From Microbacterium sp. BLY (lineage in GTDB: Bacteria; Actinomycetota; Actinomycetes; Actinomycetales; Microbacteriaceae), in the NCBI RefSeq assembly GCF_017939615.1, contig NZ_JAGKSR010000001.1, positions 2,542,001-2,606,000 on the forward strand: 64,000 nt of DNA. The letters are read 5' to 3'. Positions within the stretch are counted from its first letter, which is position 1; every line of letters begins with the position of its first letter. Positions 27,265-36,600 of the stretch are shown piece after piece. Both the position numbers and the translations under genes were made by a program. The notes under the pieces were generated by a model that was not told the origin of the DNA, searched no databases, and worked only from the letters and a program-made list of their open reading frames with translations.

Positions 27265-27594
27265 TCACGCCGAGTCGACGGTGCCGGTGACGGCGCTCCC
27301 CGTCGGTTCCGGGACCAGGTACAGCCCTCCCGGCGCGTTGGCGGTGAAGGCGAGGGCATCCACCCAGGCCCGGTTGATCTCCGGCTGCCGGCTGCCGACG
27401 TACTTGAACACGATCGAACTGGTCGCGTGCACCCACACGGTGGTCCGGCCACCGCCGATGCTGGCGTCTTCCTTCCAGGTGTACGGGAACGGCTCTCCCC
27501 GCCGCAGCTTCGCCGTCATCACCAGCTGGAGGTGTCGCAGCGCGCGGTCCTCCACCTCGATCTTGGCGCTTCCTTCGTAGATGAATCTGCCCAC
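27265..27594 (-). CDS. DUF7882 family small protein
   Basis: A 109-residue protein beginning VGRFIYEGSAKIEVEDRAL, with LQLVMTAKLRRGEPFPYTW and SIVFKYVGSRQPEINRAWV. This family is common in Microbacteriaceae and often mislabelled ATP-dependent DNA ligase; no ligase motif is present. The GTG at 27594 is preceded by AGGAGGA; the much longer upstream frame is spurious. Function unknown. Confidence 0.75.
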   Translation of the reverse strand: MGRFIYEGSAKIEVEDRALRHLQLVMTAKLRRGEPFPYTWKEDASIGGGRTTVWVHATSSIVFKYVGSRQPEINRAWVDALAFTANAPGGLYLVPEPTGSAVTGTVDSA

Positions 27595-27709
27595 GGTCGT
27601 CCTCCTGAGATGATCGGGTCCACCCTGACACCGGCGGCGGCGCCAAAGGGCGGTTCCTGCCGACCCAGGACGGAAAGCGAACACATCGTGCGAGTGGTGT
27701 CCAGTGCGG

Positions 27710-28036
27710 TCATCCGACGCCGTCGACGGGTTGCACCGCATTCCCCCACACCCAGCAGCGGTACGTGCGCTCGCCGGCGCGGAACTCGATGCCCGCCGCG
27801 AGCGGCGTCGAGCGGACGACCTTGGCTTCGACGCGGATCGCCTCCGGTCCGAACCGCACCCAGGCGCGCACTCTGCGCTGGAGCGCATGCGGATAAACGG
27901 TGACGGCGGATTCCCGCAGCGCGAGCTCACGATCGGACAGGGATTGCAGCGGGCCACGGCGCGCGGCGGCCTCGATGGCCTGATGCTGCGACCGCATGTC
28001 GTTGTACGCGGAGAGCGCGCGACCCGAGTTGCCCAC
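27710..28036 (-). CDS. Conserved hypothetical protein with an upstream SOS-like box
   Basis: A 108-residue protein starting at GTG behind an AGGAAGGAG site. It has a helical N-terminus (SAYNDMRSQHQAIEAAARRG) and a beta-rich C-terminus (VRFGPEAIRVEAKVVRSTP, TYRCWVWGNAVQPV). I do not recognise a named family. A near-consensus LexA box lies 41 bp upstream, so DNA-damage control is likely. It precedes the DUF7882 gene on the same strand, 115 bp away. Confidence 0.6.
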   Translation of the reverse strand: MGNSGRALSAYNDMRSQHQAIEAAARRGPLQSLSDRELALRESAVTVYPHALQRRVRAWVRFGPEAIRVEAKVVRSTPLAAGIEFRAGERTYRCWVWGNAVQPVDGVG

Positions 28037-28076
28037 ACCGGCTCCTTCCTCCGGCCTTCTCCAGGATACCGATATT

Positions 28077-28090
28077 CGAACACATCTTCG
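28077..28090. promoter_or_regulatory. SOS (LexA) box
   Basis: CGAACACATCTTCG matches the actinobacterial/Bacillus-type LexA consensus CGAACRNRYGTTYG at 13 of 14 positions. It lies 41 bp before the start of the minus-strand gene at 27710-28036, a usual promoter distance. Confidence 0.6.
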
Positions 28091-28149
28091 AACTCGACAG
28101 TCATCGACGCAGGGATCGCACCGGGATGGGGATCCGGGAAGGAAACAGA

Positions 28150-28174
28150 AAACCCCCGGCAGAACCGGGGGTTT
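28150..28174. terminator. Terminator hairpin next to attL
   Basis: AAACCCCCGG and CCGGGGGTTT pair around a 5-base loop, with a T-run on each strand. It resembles the hairpin beside the intact tRNA-Val at the other end and is probably the original terminator of that tRNA before the island inserted. Confidence 0.7.
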
Positions 28175-28180
28175 CAGGTG

Positions 28181-28204
28181 GTGCGCGATACTGGGATCGA
28201 ACCA
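28181..28204. repeat. attL: left direct repeat of the tRNA-Val 3' end
   Basis: These 24 bases are identical to 41039-41062, the 3' end (acceptor and T arm) of the tRNA-Val(GAC) gene. Here they stand alone with no rest of a tRNA. Matching tRNA 3' ends bounding a block of accessory genes is the classic signature of site-specific integration. Confidence 0.85.
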
Positions 28205-28595
28205 CTGTCCGGGGCCTATCCGGGAGAGGCGCTATTCTGCGTTTTCGCCAGTGTTTTCTAAGAGTGTCGCATTTCTCTCAAGGATCAGGAATCATCAAGA
28301 GTCCGCCGGAAAGTCGGTTCACAGGCCCACGCAGGGCCCACGCTCGACGGTCATTCTGACTCGCGAGAATAGCTCACGGATGATCTCGGGAATACGGGTC
28401 TAATGCGTTGGAATCGCGATCTGAATACCTATTGCTCCCAGTGCCGCAGGACATGTGCACGCACCCGTAACGACTCCAGGCCTATCTGACATGATGTCCA
28501 ATTGCGGCCGAATCCACGGGGCATGGATCGTTCGGACAGGGCACGGAGAGCGCGGCTTGCGGCACCTGGGATGATTGAACAGGCAACTATGCGAC
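28205..28595. other. Gene-free left end of the island
   Basis: This 391-bp stretch has a lower GC content than the backbone and no convincing coding frame on either strand. It contains the sub-terminal repeat at 28324-28343. An integrase gene would be expected near here and none is present, not even a recognisable remnant. Confidence 0.6.
28324..28343 (+). repeat. Left sub-terminal island repeat (possible arm-type site)
   Basis: GGCCCACGCAGGGCCCACGC contains two GCCCACG units 12 bp apart. It matches 40960-40979 in the same orientation at 17 of 20 positions. In a circular form of the island the two copies would flank the att core. Confidence 0.5.
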
Positions 28596-29450
28596 TTACG
28601 CTGCGCAAGGGCATGCGAACGTGACTCGCGAGTTCGCGGCACCCCAGTCATTCAGTTCGCGGTACCAGTCCGTAGATCCCAGGTGGGCGCAGAGCAAACC
28701 CGCGAGGAATGACGCTGCCATCGCGTCGGCTCCTGCACTGATTCCATGCTCCCTCAAGACTCTGGAGAGCGCTCCGAAGAGGTCATGATCTCCGACCACA
28801 AGCGTTCTCTCTTCACCTAGCCGACTGCCCGCCTCAGACATCGCAGCAACGAGCGTCGAGGGCGACAAGGGCGTCCCCGATCGATCGATCGCTATCTTGG
28901 CGAGGGCTTCTTCATCCGCAGGCAGGCTCGCGATCTTCCCGAATGGAAAGCCTCGCAAGTTCAGCCCGTAGCTGTGAAGTTCGTTGGCCAACCTTAGAGG
29001 AGCTATCGCGGCTGCAAGTGCAACCGCCTGGGCACGTACATCCGCGGTGTCGAACGTCGCCCCATTTCGCCGACCTGACCGGCTATGGCTTTCGATGACT
29101 CGCTCCAGCAGATTGGCCCCGGCGAAGAGCATGTCTGCGAACGTGTCGTGGCCGTGCGAGGACGTAACGTTATCGGGGTACTCGGGTCTGGACGGCAGGT
29201 ATCGGTCGTAGTCAGCGTCGACGAGAAATCTGACGCCCCTGAGAGACTGCTCGCTGGCCAGCTTCGCCGCCTGGAGCGCCCCACCCTTGCCTCCATTTGA
29301 CGGGATCGTCAGCACGTCCTGTTCGTTGAGATGCTGCTTGAGTACGAAATCATCGTCAGCACCCTCGATCACCAGTATCAGCTGCTGCGTCGCCTGTCTC
29401 GCTAGTAGGACGGTCGCGTACAACGTGCTTCCTGTGAGAGCTTGCCTCAT
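28596..29450 (-). CDS. ariB: DUF4435/TOPRIM effector, AriB-like (PARIS)
   Basis: A 284-residue protein. TOPRIM-like acidic motifs are visible: an early Glu in ILVIEGADDDFVLKQHL (Glu29) and the cluster RFLVDADYD (Asp78, Asp80, Asp82). HGHDTFADMLF (about 100-110) fits the HD-E motif of DUF4435. In the PARIS anti-phage system AriB is a DUF4435/TOPRIM nuclease, reported to cut tRNA, that is held and released by the ATPase AriA. Length and gene order match. Its ATG overlaps the ATPase stop by 4 bp, so the pair is coupled. Other AAA-plus-TOPRIM systems such as Gabija or OLD keep both domains in one protein, so PARIS is the better fit. Base composition is less GC-rich than the backbone. Confidence 0.75.
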   Translation of the reverse strand: MRQALTGSTLYATVLLARQATQQLILVIEGADDDFVLKQHLNEQDVLTIPSNGGKGGALQAAKLASEQSLRGVRFLVDADYDRYLPSRPEYPDNVTSSHGHDTFADMLFAGANLLERVIESHSRSGRRNGATFDTADVRAQAVALAAAIAPLRLANELHSYGLNLRGFPFGKIASLPADEEALAKIAIDRSGTPLSPSTLVAAMSEAGSRLGEERTLVVGDHDLFGALSRVLREHGISAGADAMAASFLAGLLCAHLGSTDWYRELNDWGAANSRVTFACPCAA

Positions 29451-30790
29451 GAAAACGGGGCTTCTTCGGGGCCGAGTGGCGTCGCTTTGTCCCAATCGTC
29501 ATTGATGATCTGCGGTGAGTGAGTCGCAACCACAAACCGAAACCCTGAAAGCTCGGCGATTCGCTGTACATCCGGAATGAAGGCCAGTTGCCAGACCACG
29601 TGGAGCGAGATCTCCGGCTCGTCAATGAGAACCATCGCTCCTTCAGGCACGTTGAATAGGAGGTCGAACATGAGGATGATCTCGTGCTGCTCACCAGAAG
29701 AAAGCGCATCAAGCCCGATCGTGCGGTCGTCGTCACTTCTTCGGACGACGAGTCCTTCCCTCGCGGTGACCCGAAGCTTCTTTCGAAGCAGACGCGTGTT
29801 CACGATCTCCTCGAGAAGCTCGATCTTCTGGAGCAGCGTTTCAAACGGTTCGAGCTTCGCTTCAGCGTCGTCGAGGTAAAGCGAGAGGAGTCTGAGCTCC
29901 CAGTCCTCAAGATCCCGGTCCGGGAGCGACAGAGCTTCGGCGAGTGCGACCGACGCGACCCGACCGAGCCGACTACGGAATGCGTTCTGCTCCTCGTAGT
30001 GTTGCCGCACCTGCGCTGCGTCTCTTGGAGCCGTAGAACCCTCGAGAACCCGGTTCGGGAAAGTTCGGTCGAGCTGCTGCGTGATCGTTGAGTGCTCAGT
30101 TTGCGCCCGATTGACTAGTGCTCGCATCTTGTCAGCGTGCTGCGTGATCTTAGATGTGTGCTCACGTCGAACGCCCGGCCGCACCGCGAACCCGCGAGGT
30201 CTGGCTCGCTCAGCGTTCTCGATTCTTAGACGCTGTGTCTCAATGAGGTAGCTCTTCACTACGCGCCGGAAGCCGCGAAACACGGGCGGCAGTGCGTCTG
30301 AAGCAAAGGCTTCCGGATGACGCTGCTCCAGGTCTTGGGTCGTGACCAACTCGCCGTCTCGAATATCCTCCCAGAGCTCATCGTCGACCGGCCTCCACGG
30401 CGTGTTCTCCGCCAGCCACTCCTCTGCGCTTGTACCTGAATAGACCCAGTCTGCGGACTGACCGCCGGCCTGCGTCAGAGTGAACCGAAGCTCACGGCTC
30501 ACCCGTCGCTTTTCGGAAGGAGGGCTCACATCTTCATGCGTTGGTCCGACATGCAATGTCGTGCCGTCAGAGAACGTCAGCGTCGCGTCCTGGAAAGGGA
30601 GAGCAGACAGAGCCCTTCCATCGATACGCGATGCAGCGTGAATGATCTCGAGAAACTTTGTCTTCCCAACGCCGTTCGGGCCATAGACAATTGCGAAGTC
30701 ATCTGCGGCCGGGAAGGTCAGATGGTGGTCGTACTCGCCCAGCACCCGACGGGCCTGAGCGTCAACCAGCGAAACGGTGTTGGCAGTCAC
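29447..30790 (-). CDS. ariA: AAA (ABC-type) ATPase, AriA-like (PARIS)
   Basis: A 447-residue soluble ATPase of the SMC/RecF-like AAA_15 group. Walker A is YGPNGVGKT (about 37-44), the ABC signature is LSSGEQHE (363-370), Walker B is MVLIDEPE (386-393) and the His switch is THSPQII (423-429). The middle 200 residues are helical with a probable coiled coil. It lies directly upstream of the DUF4435 gene and divergent from a type I restriction operon. PARIS AriA assembles into a cage that senses phage anti-restriction proteins such as Ocr. The GTG at 30790 has no ribosome-binding site but a CATAGT six bases upstream, which fits a leaderless start; an ATG six codons earlier is possible. Confidence 0.75.
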   Translation of the reverse strand: MTANTVSLVDAQARRVLGEYDHHLTFPAADDFAIVYGPNGVGKTKFLEIIHAASRIDGRALSALPFQDATLTFSDGTTLHVGPTHEDVSPPSEKRRVSRELRFTLTQAGGQSADWVYSGTSAEEWLAENTPWRPVDDELWEDIRDGELVTTQDLEQRHPEAFASDALPPVFRGFRRVVKSYLIETQRLRIENAERARPRGFAVRPGVRREHTSKITQHADKMRALVNRAQTEHSTITQQLDRTFPNRVLEGSTAPRDAAQVRQHYEEQNAFRSRLGRVASVALAEALSLPDRDLEDWELRLLSLYLDDAEAKLEPFETLLQKIELLEEIVNTRLLRKKLRVTAREGLVVRRSDDDRTIGLDALSSGEQHEIILMFDLLFNVPEGAMVLIDEPEISLHVVWQLAFIPDVQRIAELSGFRFVVATHSPQIINDDWDKATPLGPEEAPFS

Positions 30791-31148
30791 GCCTCTACTA
30801 TGGCGCATCGAGAACGCAGACACGGATAGTCGCGTTCGATTCGACCCGGTCGAACCGGGGCATGCGCGGCTCAATTCGTGCCCAACGGCACGACCCGGGA
30901 CGTTCAGCCCACCGCCCAATGCCGTGGCGAGGTCCGTCCATGAGACCCCGGGCCGAGCGGCCGCGTTGGGAGACGTGGACACTCGATTCGCGTGTACAGG
31001 AAACGCGCGCAGGACAGCAACGGGCGATCGCGACGAGCCGATGGATCCCCAGTTTCGGCTCACGACTGAACATAATGTGACGTATCTGATACAAACGTCG
31101 TGTAATGTTACTGATACAAGACTTTGCATCATCGAGAGACGAGTGAAC
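30791..31148. promoter_or_regulatory. Divergent promoter region between the PARIS-like and restriction operons
   Basis: This 358-bp gap lies between the starts of the ATPase gene and hsdM. The hsdM-proximal 80 bp are AT-rich. No gene-like frame is present. A CATAGT just before the ATPase GTG could be its -10 box. Confidence 0.6.
31082..31117. promoter_or_regulatory. Repeated operator-like element upstream of hsdM
   Basis: GTATCTGATAC at 31082-31092 is a perfect 11-bp palindrome, and GTTACTGATAC at 31107-31117 is a near copy; both are followed by AA and their starts are 25 bp apart. They overlap the likely hsdM promoter (TGTAAT at 31101). A dimeric HTH protein, such as the one ending this operon, is the natural candidate to bind them. 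Confidence 0.5.
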
Positions 31149-33608
31149 ATGGCAGACCAGGTCACCGCGGCAGCAGCGTCCAACACTGCTCGCATCGTAT
31201 GGGACACCGCGGACAAGTTCCTCCGCAACGTCGTCGAACCCCAGGAGTACGGCGACTACATCTTGCCCTTCACCGTGCTGCGCCGCCTTGAGTGCCTGCT
31301 CGCGGACACGAAGAAGGACGTGATCGCGTATGTGCACAGCCTGGGCGAGATGCCGCCGCACCTGATCGACATCGCCGTGCGCGATCGCTTCAAGCTGAGC
31401 TTCTTCAACGTCTCCGAGCTGGACCTCGCGACCATCGCCTCTGTCGACGACAACGTCGATAAATCGCTGACGAGTTACGTGGCAGGATTCTCGAACAACA
31501 TCACCGACATCTGGAACGCGTTCGAGTTCCCGAAACTCGTGACCAAGCTGGCTTCCGCGAACCGGCTGCACGCGGTCGTAAAGCACTTCTCGACGCTGCC
31601 GCTGGGGCCCGACCAGGTGTCTAACACTGCGATGGGCGACATCTTCGAGGACGTGATGTACCGCGCGTTCGACAAGAAGGGCAAGGGCGCGGGTGCCTTC
31701 TACACGCCGCGTGACGCCATCAAGCTCATGGTCGACGTGCTCTTCGCAGCGGATGAAGACTCGCTCGTCGGCGAAAGTACGCTGCGTTCAATCTATGACC
31801 CGACTGCAGGCTCCGGCGGCATGCTGCTCGTGGGGCAGGACTCGCTCAAGGCGCTGAACCCCGACATCAAGGTCACGCTGTTCGGCCAGGAGCTCATGCC
31901 CTCGGCATACGCACTCGGCAAGGCAGACTTGCTGATCCAGGGCGGCAGACCCGACGCAATCCGCATGGGCGACACGCTCATCCACGATGAGTACGAAGGC
32001 CAGACCTTCGACTACGTGCTTTCGAACCCACCGTTCGGCTCGGACTGGGGCGTTCAGGAGACGGAAGTCCGCAAGCAGGCGAAGGTCGATGGCTCTAGGT
32101 TCAGCCATGGCCTCCCGAGTAAGAGCGACGGCCAGATGCTCTTCCTCGCGCACTGCGCCTCCAAGCTCACACCCGCCGGCAAGCAGGGCCATGGCGGTCG
32201 CGCCGCGGTGGTCTCGAACGCCTCACCGCTGTTCACGAGCGACAAGGGCCCGAACGCCATCCGCCAGTGGCTGTTCGACGAGGACCTCATCGACGCGATC
32301 ATCGCACTGCCGACGCAGATGTTCTACGGCACCGGTATCGCGACCTATATCTGGATCCTCGACACGAACAAGGACAAGGCGCGCCAGGGCAAGATCCAGC
32401 TCATCGACGGCTCAGGTCTCTGGGACCCGATGCGCAAGCCCATGGGCGACAAGCGGCGCTACGTCTCCGACGGCAAGCGCAAGAAGATCCTCGATGCATA
32501 CCGCGACTTCGAGTACGCAGATCCGAACATCTCGAAGGTGCTCACGCCGGAGGACTTCCAGTTCATCGACGTGCCGGTCTACAAGCAGGCGCGGCTCGCC
32601 ACCGTTGTCAGCGACGAGGCGATCGAGACGCTGCTCGAGCGCAAGGACTTCACCGACGCCCACGCGGAGGCACTGCGCTCGCTCGACGGGTCGCCGTGGA
32701 ACGGACTGGCCACTGCGTGGCCGCAGGTCGCGAAGGCCGCAGGTCTCAAGGTGCCGGTCACCCAGGTCGACGCTGTCATGAAGGCAGTCGGCGTCGAGGA
32801 CGACAACGCTCCCGTCGCAGTCGATCGCAAGGGCAACCCTGTCATCGCGGACGGATGGAAGATCACCGAACGCGTCGCACTGAGCGAGGACCTCGAAGAG
32901 CACATGCGACGCGAGGTGCTGCCGTTCGCCCCGGACGCCCAGTGGGACGAGGGTGCTGCGAAGGCAGGCAACGAGATCCCCTTCACGCGCCTGTTCTACG
33001 GGGACGGCGCTCGTCTCCTCAAGCGCGTTCCCGCAACTTGGACTGTCATGCCTGCGTGGGCCATCTTCAAGGAACGCGGTGAAAAGGCGTCCAGCGAAGA
33101 TGTGTATCTGACGCCTTCGCAACAGTATGGCGTCATGCCCCAGAGCGAGTATATGGAACTCACGGGGAACCGCGTCGTGCTTAACAACGCTTCGTCAGAC
33201 ACGATGAAGTCCGTGCGCGAAGGAGATTTCATCATCCACCTCCGGAGTTTTCAAGGAGGAATTGAAGCGTCAGATATCGAAGGCAAGGTGAGTGCTGCCT
33301 ATACGGTTCTGACACCAGTTATGACGCTTCATCGAGACTATTTCCGTCACTTGTTAAAGTCCGAGGAATTTATAACCGAGCTGGCAAATCTTACGTTTCA
33401 GCTTCGCGACGGCCAGAACGTTAGCTTCAGTCGATTCTCCAGGATGCGATTGCCGGTACCTCCACTTGAGGAGCAGATCGCAATCGCGGAGCGTCTGCAG
33501 TCAGAGCTTGCGCATATCGATGCTAGGCAGGCCGAAGTTGACCGGCTCCGCAACGAGTTCAGTTCGCTCCGCGGATCGTTCGTTACCGGAAAGAAGCAGG
33601 TGTCCTGA
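31149..33608 (+). CDS. hsdM: Type I restriction-modification HsdM fused to a half HsdS (single TRD)
   Basis: An 819-residue protein. Residues 1-540 are an N6-adenine methyltransferase: helical HsdM N-domain, AdoMet motif YDPTAGSGGMLLVG (about 215) and catalytic NPPF in VLSNPPFGSD (about 291). The M part ends with NEIPFTRLFY, where ordinary subunits of this group finish. From about 628 there is one target-recognition domain, then the conserved HsdS helix (RLPVPPLEEQIAIAERLQSE). No separate hsdS exists in the operon. A normal HsdS has two target-recognition domains; a single one would have to act as a dimer and read a symmetric split site. The ATG at 31149 starts the recognisable fold, and a longer upstream frame is not needed. 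The specificity segment is visibly lower in GC. Confidence 0.88.
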   Translation: MADQVTAAAASNTARIVWDTADKFLRNVVEPQEYGDYILPFTVLRRLECLLADTKKDVIAYVHSLGEMPPHLIDIAVRDRFKLSFFNVSELDLATIASVDDNVDKSLTSYVAGFSNNITDIWNAFEFPKLVTKLASANRLHAVVKHFSTLPLGPDQVSNTAMGDIFEDVMYRAFDKKGKGAGAFYTPRDAIKLMVDVLFAADEDSLVGESTLRSIYDPTAGSGGMLLVGQDSLKALNPDIKVTLFGQELMPSAYALGKADLLIQGGRPDAIRMGDTLIHDEYEGQTFDYVLSNPPFGSDWGVQETEVRKQAKVDGSRFSHGLPSKSDGQMLFLAHCASKLTPAGKQGHGGRAAVVSNASPLFTSDKGPNAIRQWLFDEDLIDAIIALPTQMFYGTGIATYIWILDTNKDKARQGKIQLIDGSGLWDPMRKPMGDKRRYVSDGKRKKILDAYRDFEYADPNISKVLTPEDFQFIDVPVYKQARLATVVSDEAIETLLERKDFTDAHAEALRSLDGSPWNGLATAWPQVAKAAGLKVPVTQVDAVMKAVGVEDDNAPVAVDRKGNPVIADGWKITERVALSEDLEEHMRREVLPFAPDAQWDEGAAKAGNEIPFTRLFYGDGARLLKRVPATWTVMPAWAIFKERGEKASSEDVYLTPSQQYGVMPQSEYMELTGNRVVLNNASSDTMKSVREGDFIIHLRSFQGGIEASDIEGKVSAAYTVLTPVMTLHRDYFRHLLKSEEFITELANLTFQLRDGQNVSFSRFSRMRLPVPPLEEQIAIAERLQSELAHIDARQAEVDRLRNEFSSLRGSFVTGKKQVS

Positions 33609-36600
33609 TGAGTGACGCACAGCTGATGGAACTGGCCTTCGAGCAGGACCTCTGCACGGAGCTGTCCGAGCGGGGATGGCTCTATGAGGCAGGCGGCTCC
33701 CCTCAGGCCGCAGGCTGGGACGTGAGCCTCGCCATGGTCCCGCGCGACGTGCTCTCGTGGCTCGAGACGCAGTATCCCGATGAGTATGAGAAGGCGGTGC
33801 CGACTGATCTTGTGAATGGTCAGCGCGACACCGCAGAAAAGAAGCTCCTCGAGCACATCACGAAGGAGCTCGCGAAGCAGACGAAAATGGACCCCACCAC
33901 AGGTCACCCGATCGGCGGGCTGCTTGGTGTGCTTCGCAAGGGCTTCTCCTATGCACAGGTAGGAGGGCCCGCAGCGAAGTTCGGGCCGTTGATGGTGTTT
34001 CCGCCGGCGAATCCGAACCTCACTGAGGTCGTGGAGCAGTCGGAGGCTGTGAAGCTCCGGATCCTGCGTCAGGTGCGCTTTGACACCACGACGACCGAGA
34101 CCATCGACGTCGTGCTGACGGCTAACGGGCTCCCGATCGTGACGATGGAGCTGAAGACCGATAACACACAGACGGTTCAGCACGCGATCCGGCAGTATCA
34201 GCAGGACCGCGTGCCGGGCAAGAATCGTCCTCTGCTGGCTCCGGGCCGTGCGCTTGTGCACTTCGCGGTCTCGAACGATCTCGTCTATATGGCGACGAAG
34301 CTGGCCGGCTCCGACACGGTGTTCCTGCCCTTTAATAAGGGTAACAACGGTCATGAAGGGAACCCGCCGTCGGACACAGGTTCGCCGAGCAACTACCTCT
34401 GGCGCGAGATCCTTTCGCGTCCAACCTTCATGCGGATCCTGAAGGACTTCGCACTGTTCGAACCGAGCAAGTCTGGCAAAAAGGACGGACGCCTCATCTT
34501 CCCGCGCTTCCACCAGCTGCGCGCAGTCGAGCGCGTCGTCACGGACATCGAGCAGCGCGGCACCGGCGGCAAGTACCTGGTCTGGCACTCGGCAGGCTCC
34601 GGCAAGACCAAGACGATCGCCTGGCTCAGTCACCGGCTGATCCGCCATATGGGCCCGGACAGCACGTCAACGTTCGACTCGGTGATCGTGGTCACCGACC
34701 GCACGGTGCTCGATGAGAACATTCGCGACGACATGAACCTCGTGCAGTCGTCGAAGGGACTCGTCGTCTCGATCGGCGAGAAGTCCGGTGCGAAGTCGCC
34801 GCAGCTGAAGAAGGCGCTCATCGAGGGCGATCACATCATCACCTGCACTCTCCAGACCTTCCCCGAGGTCATGAAGCTCATCGAGAACACCGACGAGCTG
34901 CGCGGGCGACGCTGGGCCGTCGTCGCGGACGAAGCTCACTCGTCTCAGACCGGTGAGAGTGCACGCAAGCTGAAGGAGCTCCTGGCCGATGTCGTTGGAC
35001 TCGACTTCGACGAGGACGACATCGACGCTGAGCTGTCTGCCGAGGACCTGCTGCGCGCCAAGAACAGTGCCGTGGCGAACGCGGAGAACATCACCTTCAT
35101 CGCCCTGACGGCGACGCCGAAGGCGAAGACGCTCCGGTTGTTCGGCACGCACAATCCGGATTCGGACCGCTGGGAAGCCTTCGACACGTACACGATGGCG
35201 CAGGCGATCGAGGAGGGCTTCATCCTCGACGTGCTGCAGAACTACTCGACCTATGACATGTTCCTGCGCGTGAAGGACGCACTCGGTAAAGCAGAGGACC
35301 TCGAGGTCAACACAGGCGAAGCGGTCACGAACATCGTCAAGTACGCGCGCCTTCATCCGACCGCTGTCGCGCAGAAGGTCCGAGTGGTTATCGAGCACTT
35401 CCGCCGGAACGTGATGCACCTGCTGGACGGCGAGGCGAAGGCCATGGTCGTCACGGGCACGCGCATGGAGGCGTACACCTGGTCGAAGAAGATGAACGAG
35501 TACATCGCCGAACGCGGATACGACGACATGGACACGCTCGTCGCTTACTCGGGGTCGCTGAAGAACGAAGCTGGAGACAAGGTCACTGAGATCGCCCTCA
35601 ATGGCACGAGCGATGTCGCGCGCGCCTTCCGCGAAGAAGGCATCTACAAGGTGCTCATCGTCGCGAATAAGTTCCAGACCGGGTTCGATGAACCGAGGCT
35701 CATGGCGATGTACGTCGACAAGAAGCTCTCGAACATCACGACGGTGCAGACGTTGTCTCGTCTGAATAGGATGTACCCCGGCAAGACCTCGCCGATGGTC
35801 GTCGACTTTGTGAACTCGCCGGAGGACATCCAGAAGGACTTCCAGCTGTACTATGAGGACGCGCACGTCAAGGGAGAGGTGGATCCGAACGCGCTCTACA
35901 CGCTCGCAGAGCGCCTGGATACCGCCGGCTACTACACCGAAAGCGGCCTCGAGGCCGCCGCACGCGCGTACCTCGAGAATCTGGGCAGTGAGCAGATCTC
36001 GAAGGCTGTCTCCCCCATCGTCGCGAAGTGGCATGGCGAGTGGAAGCAGGCGAAGCTCGCGAAGGACAAGGCGGCGCGGGAACAGATCGAGAGCTTCCGT
36101 TCTGATGTGATCAGTTACCGCAACGCCTGGCAGTTCCTGAGTCAGATCGTCGACTACGACGATCCTCAGCTGGCACAGCGCGCGGTGCTGACCACGCTGC
36201 TGGCGCGCAGGCTGCACACTGAGGGGCTCGAGATCGACCTCGGCTATCTCGATGGCGTCCAGCTGTCGGGTGTGAAGCTCGTGCCCTCGCAGATCGCCGT
36301 GGACTACTCGCTCAGCGAAGGCAGCGGTGACGGCATCGAACTCCCGCAGTTCGACGGTGAGCACGGTGGCGGCGCAGCAGTCCCAAAGCGTGGGCCGCTC
36401 GATGAGGCAATCGACGCTGTGAACGAGCTGTTCTCTGCGAAGGGTGTCGACGTCGGCAAGGACAGCGTTGCTGGGTTCATTACGACGTTCTGGGGCTTCC
36501 TCGACGCGAACGATGACGCGGTCGCAATGGCGAAGAACAACACCGCTGCACAGATGAAGGCCTCGGAGAGCTTCCAGAACGCTGTGGGACTTGCAATGTT

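Noticed and set aside
27265..27594. ATP-dependent DNA ligase
   Set aside because: Proteins of this family are often given that name, but there is no KxDG motif or ligase fold in 109 residues; DUF7882 is the better label.
28205..28595. Integrase or integrase remnant at the left island end
   Set aside because: No frame on either strand shows tyrosine- or serine-recombinase motifs, even degenerate ones.
28596..30790. Gabija or OLD-family system
   Set aside because: Those fuse the ATPase and TOPRIM domains in one protein, and Gabija needs a UvrD-like helicase; here the domains are separate genes and no helicase is present.
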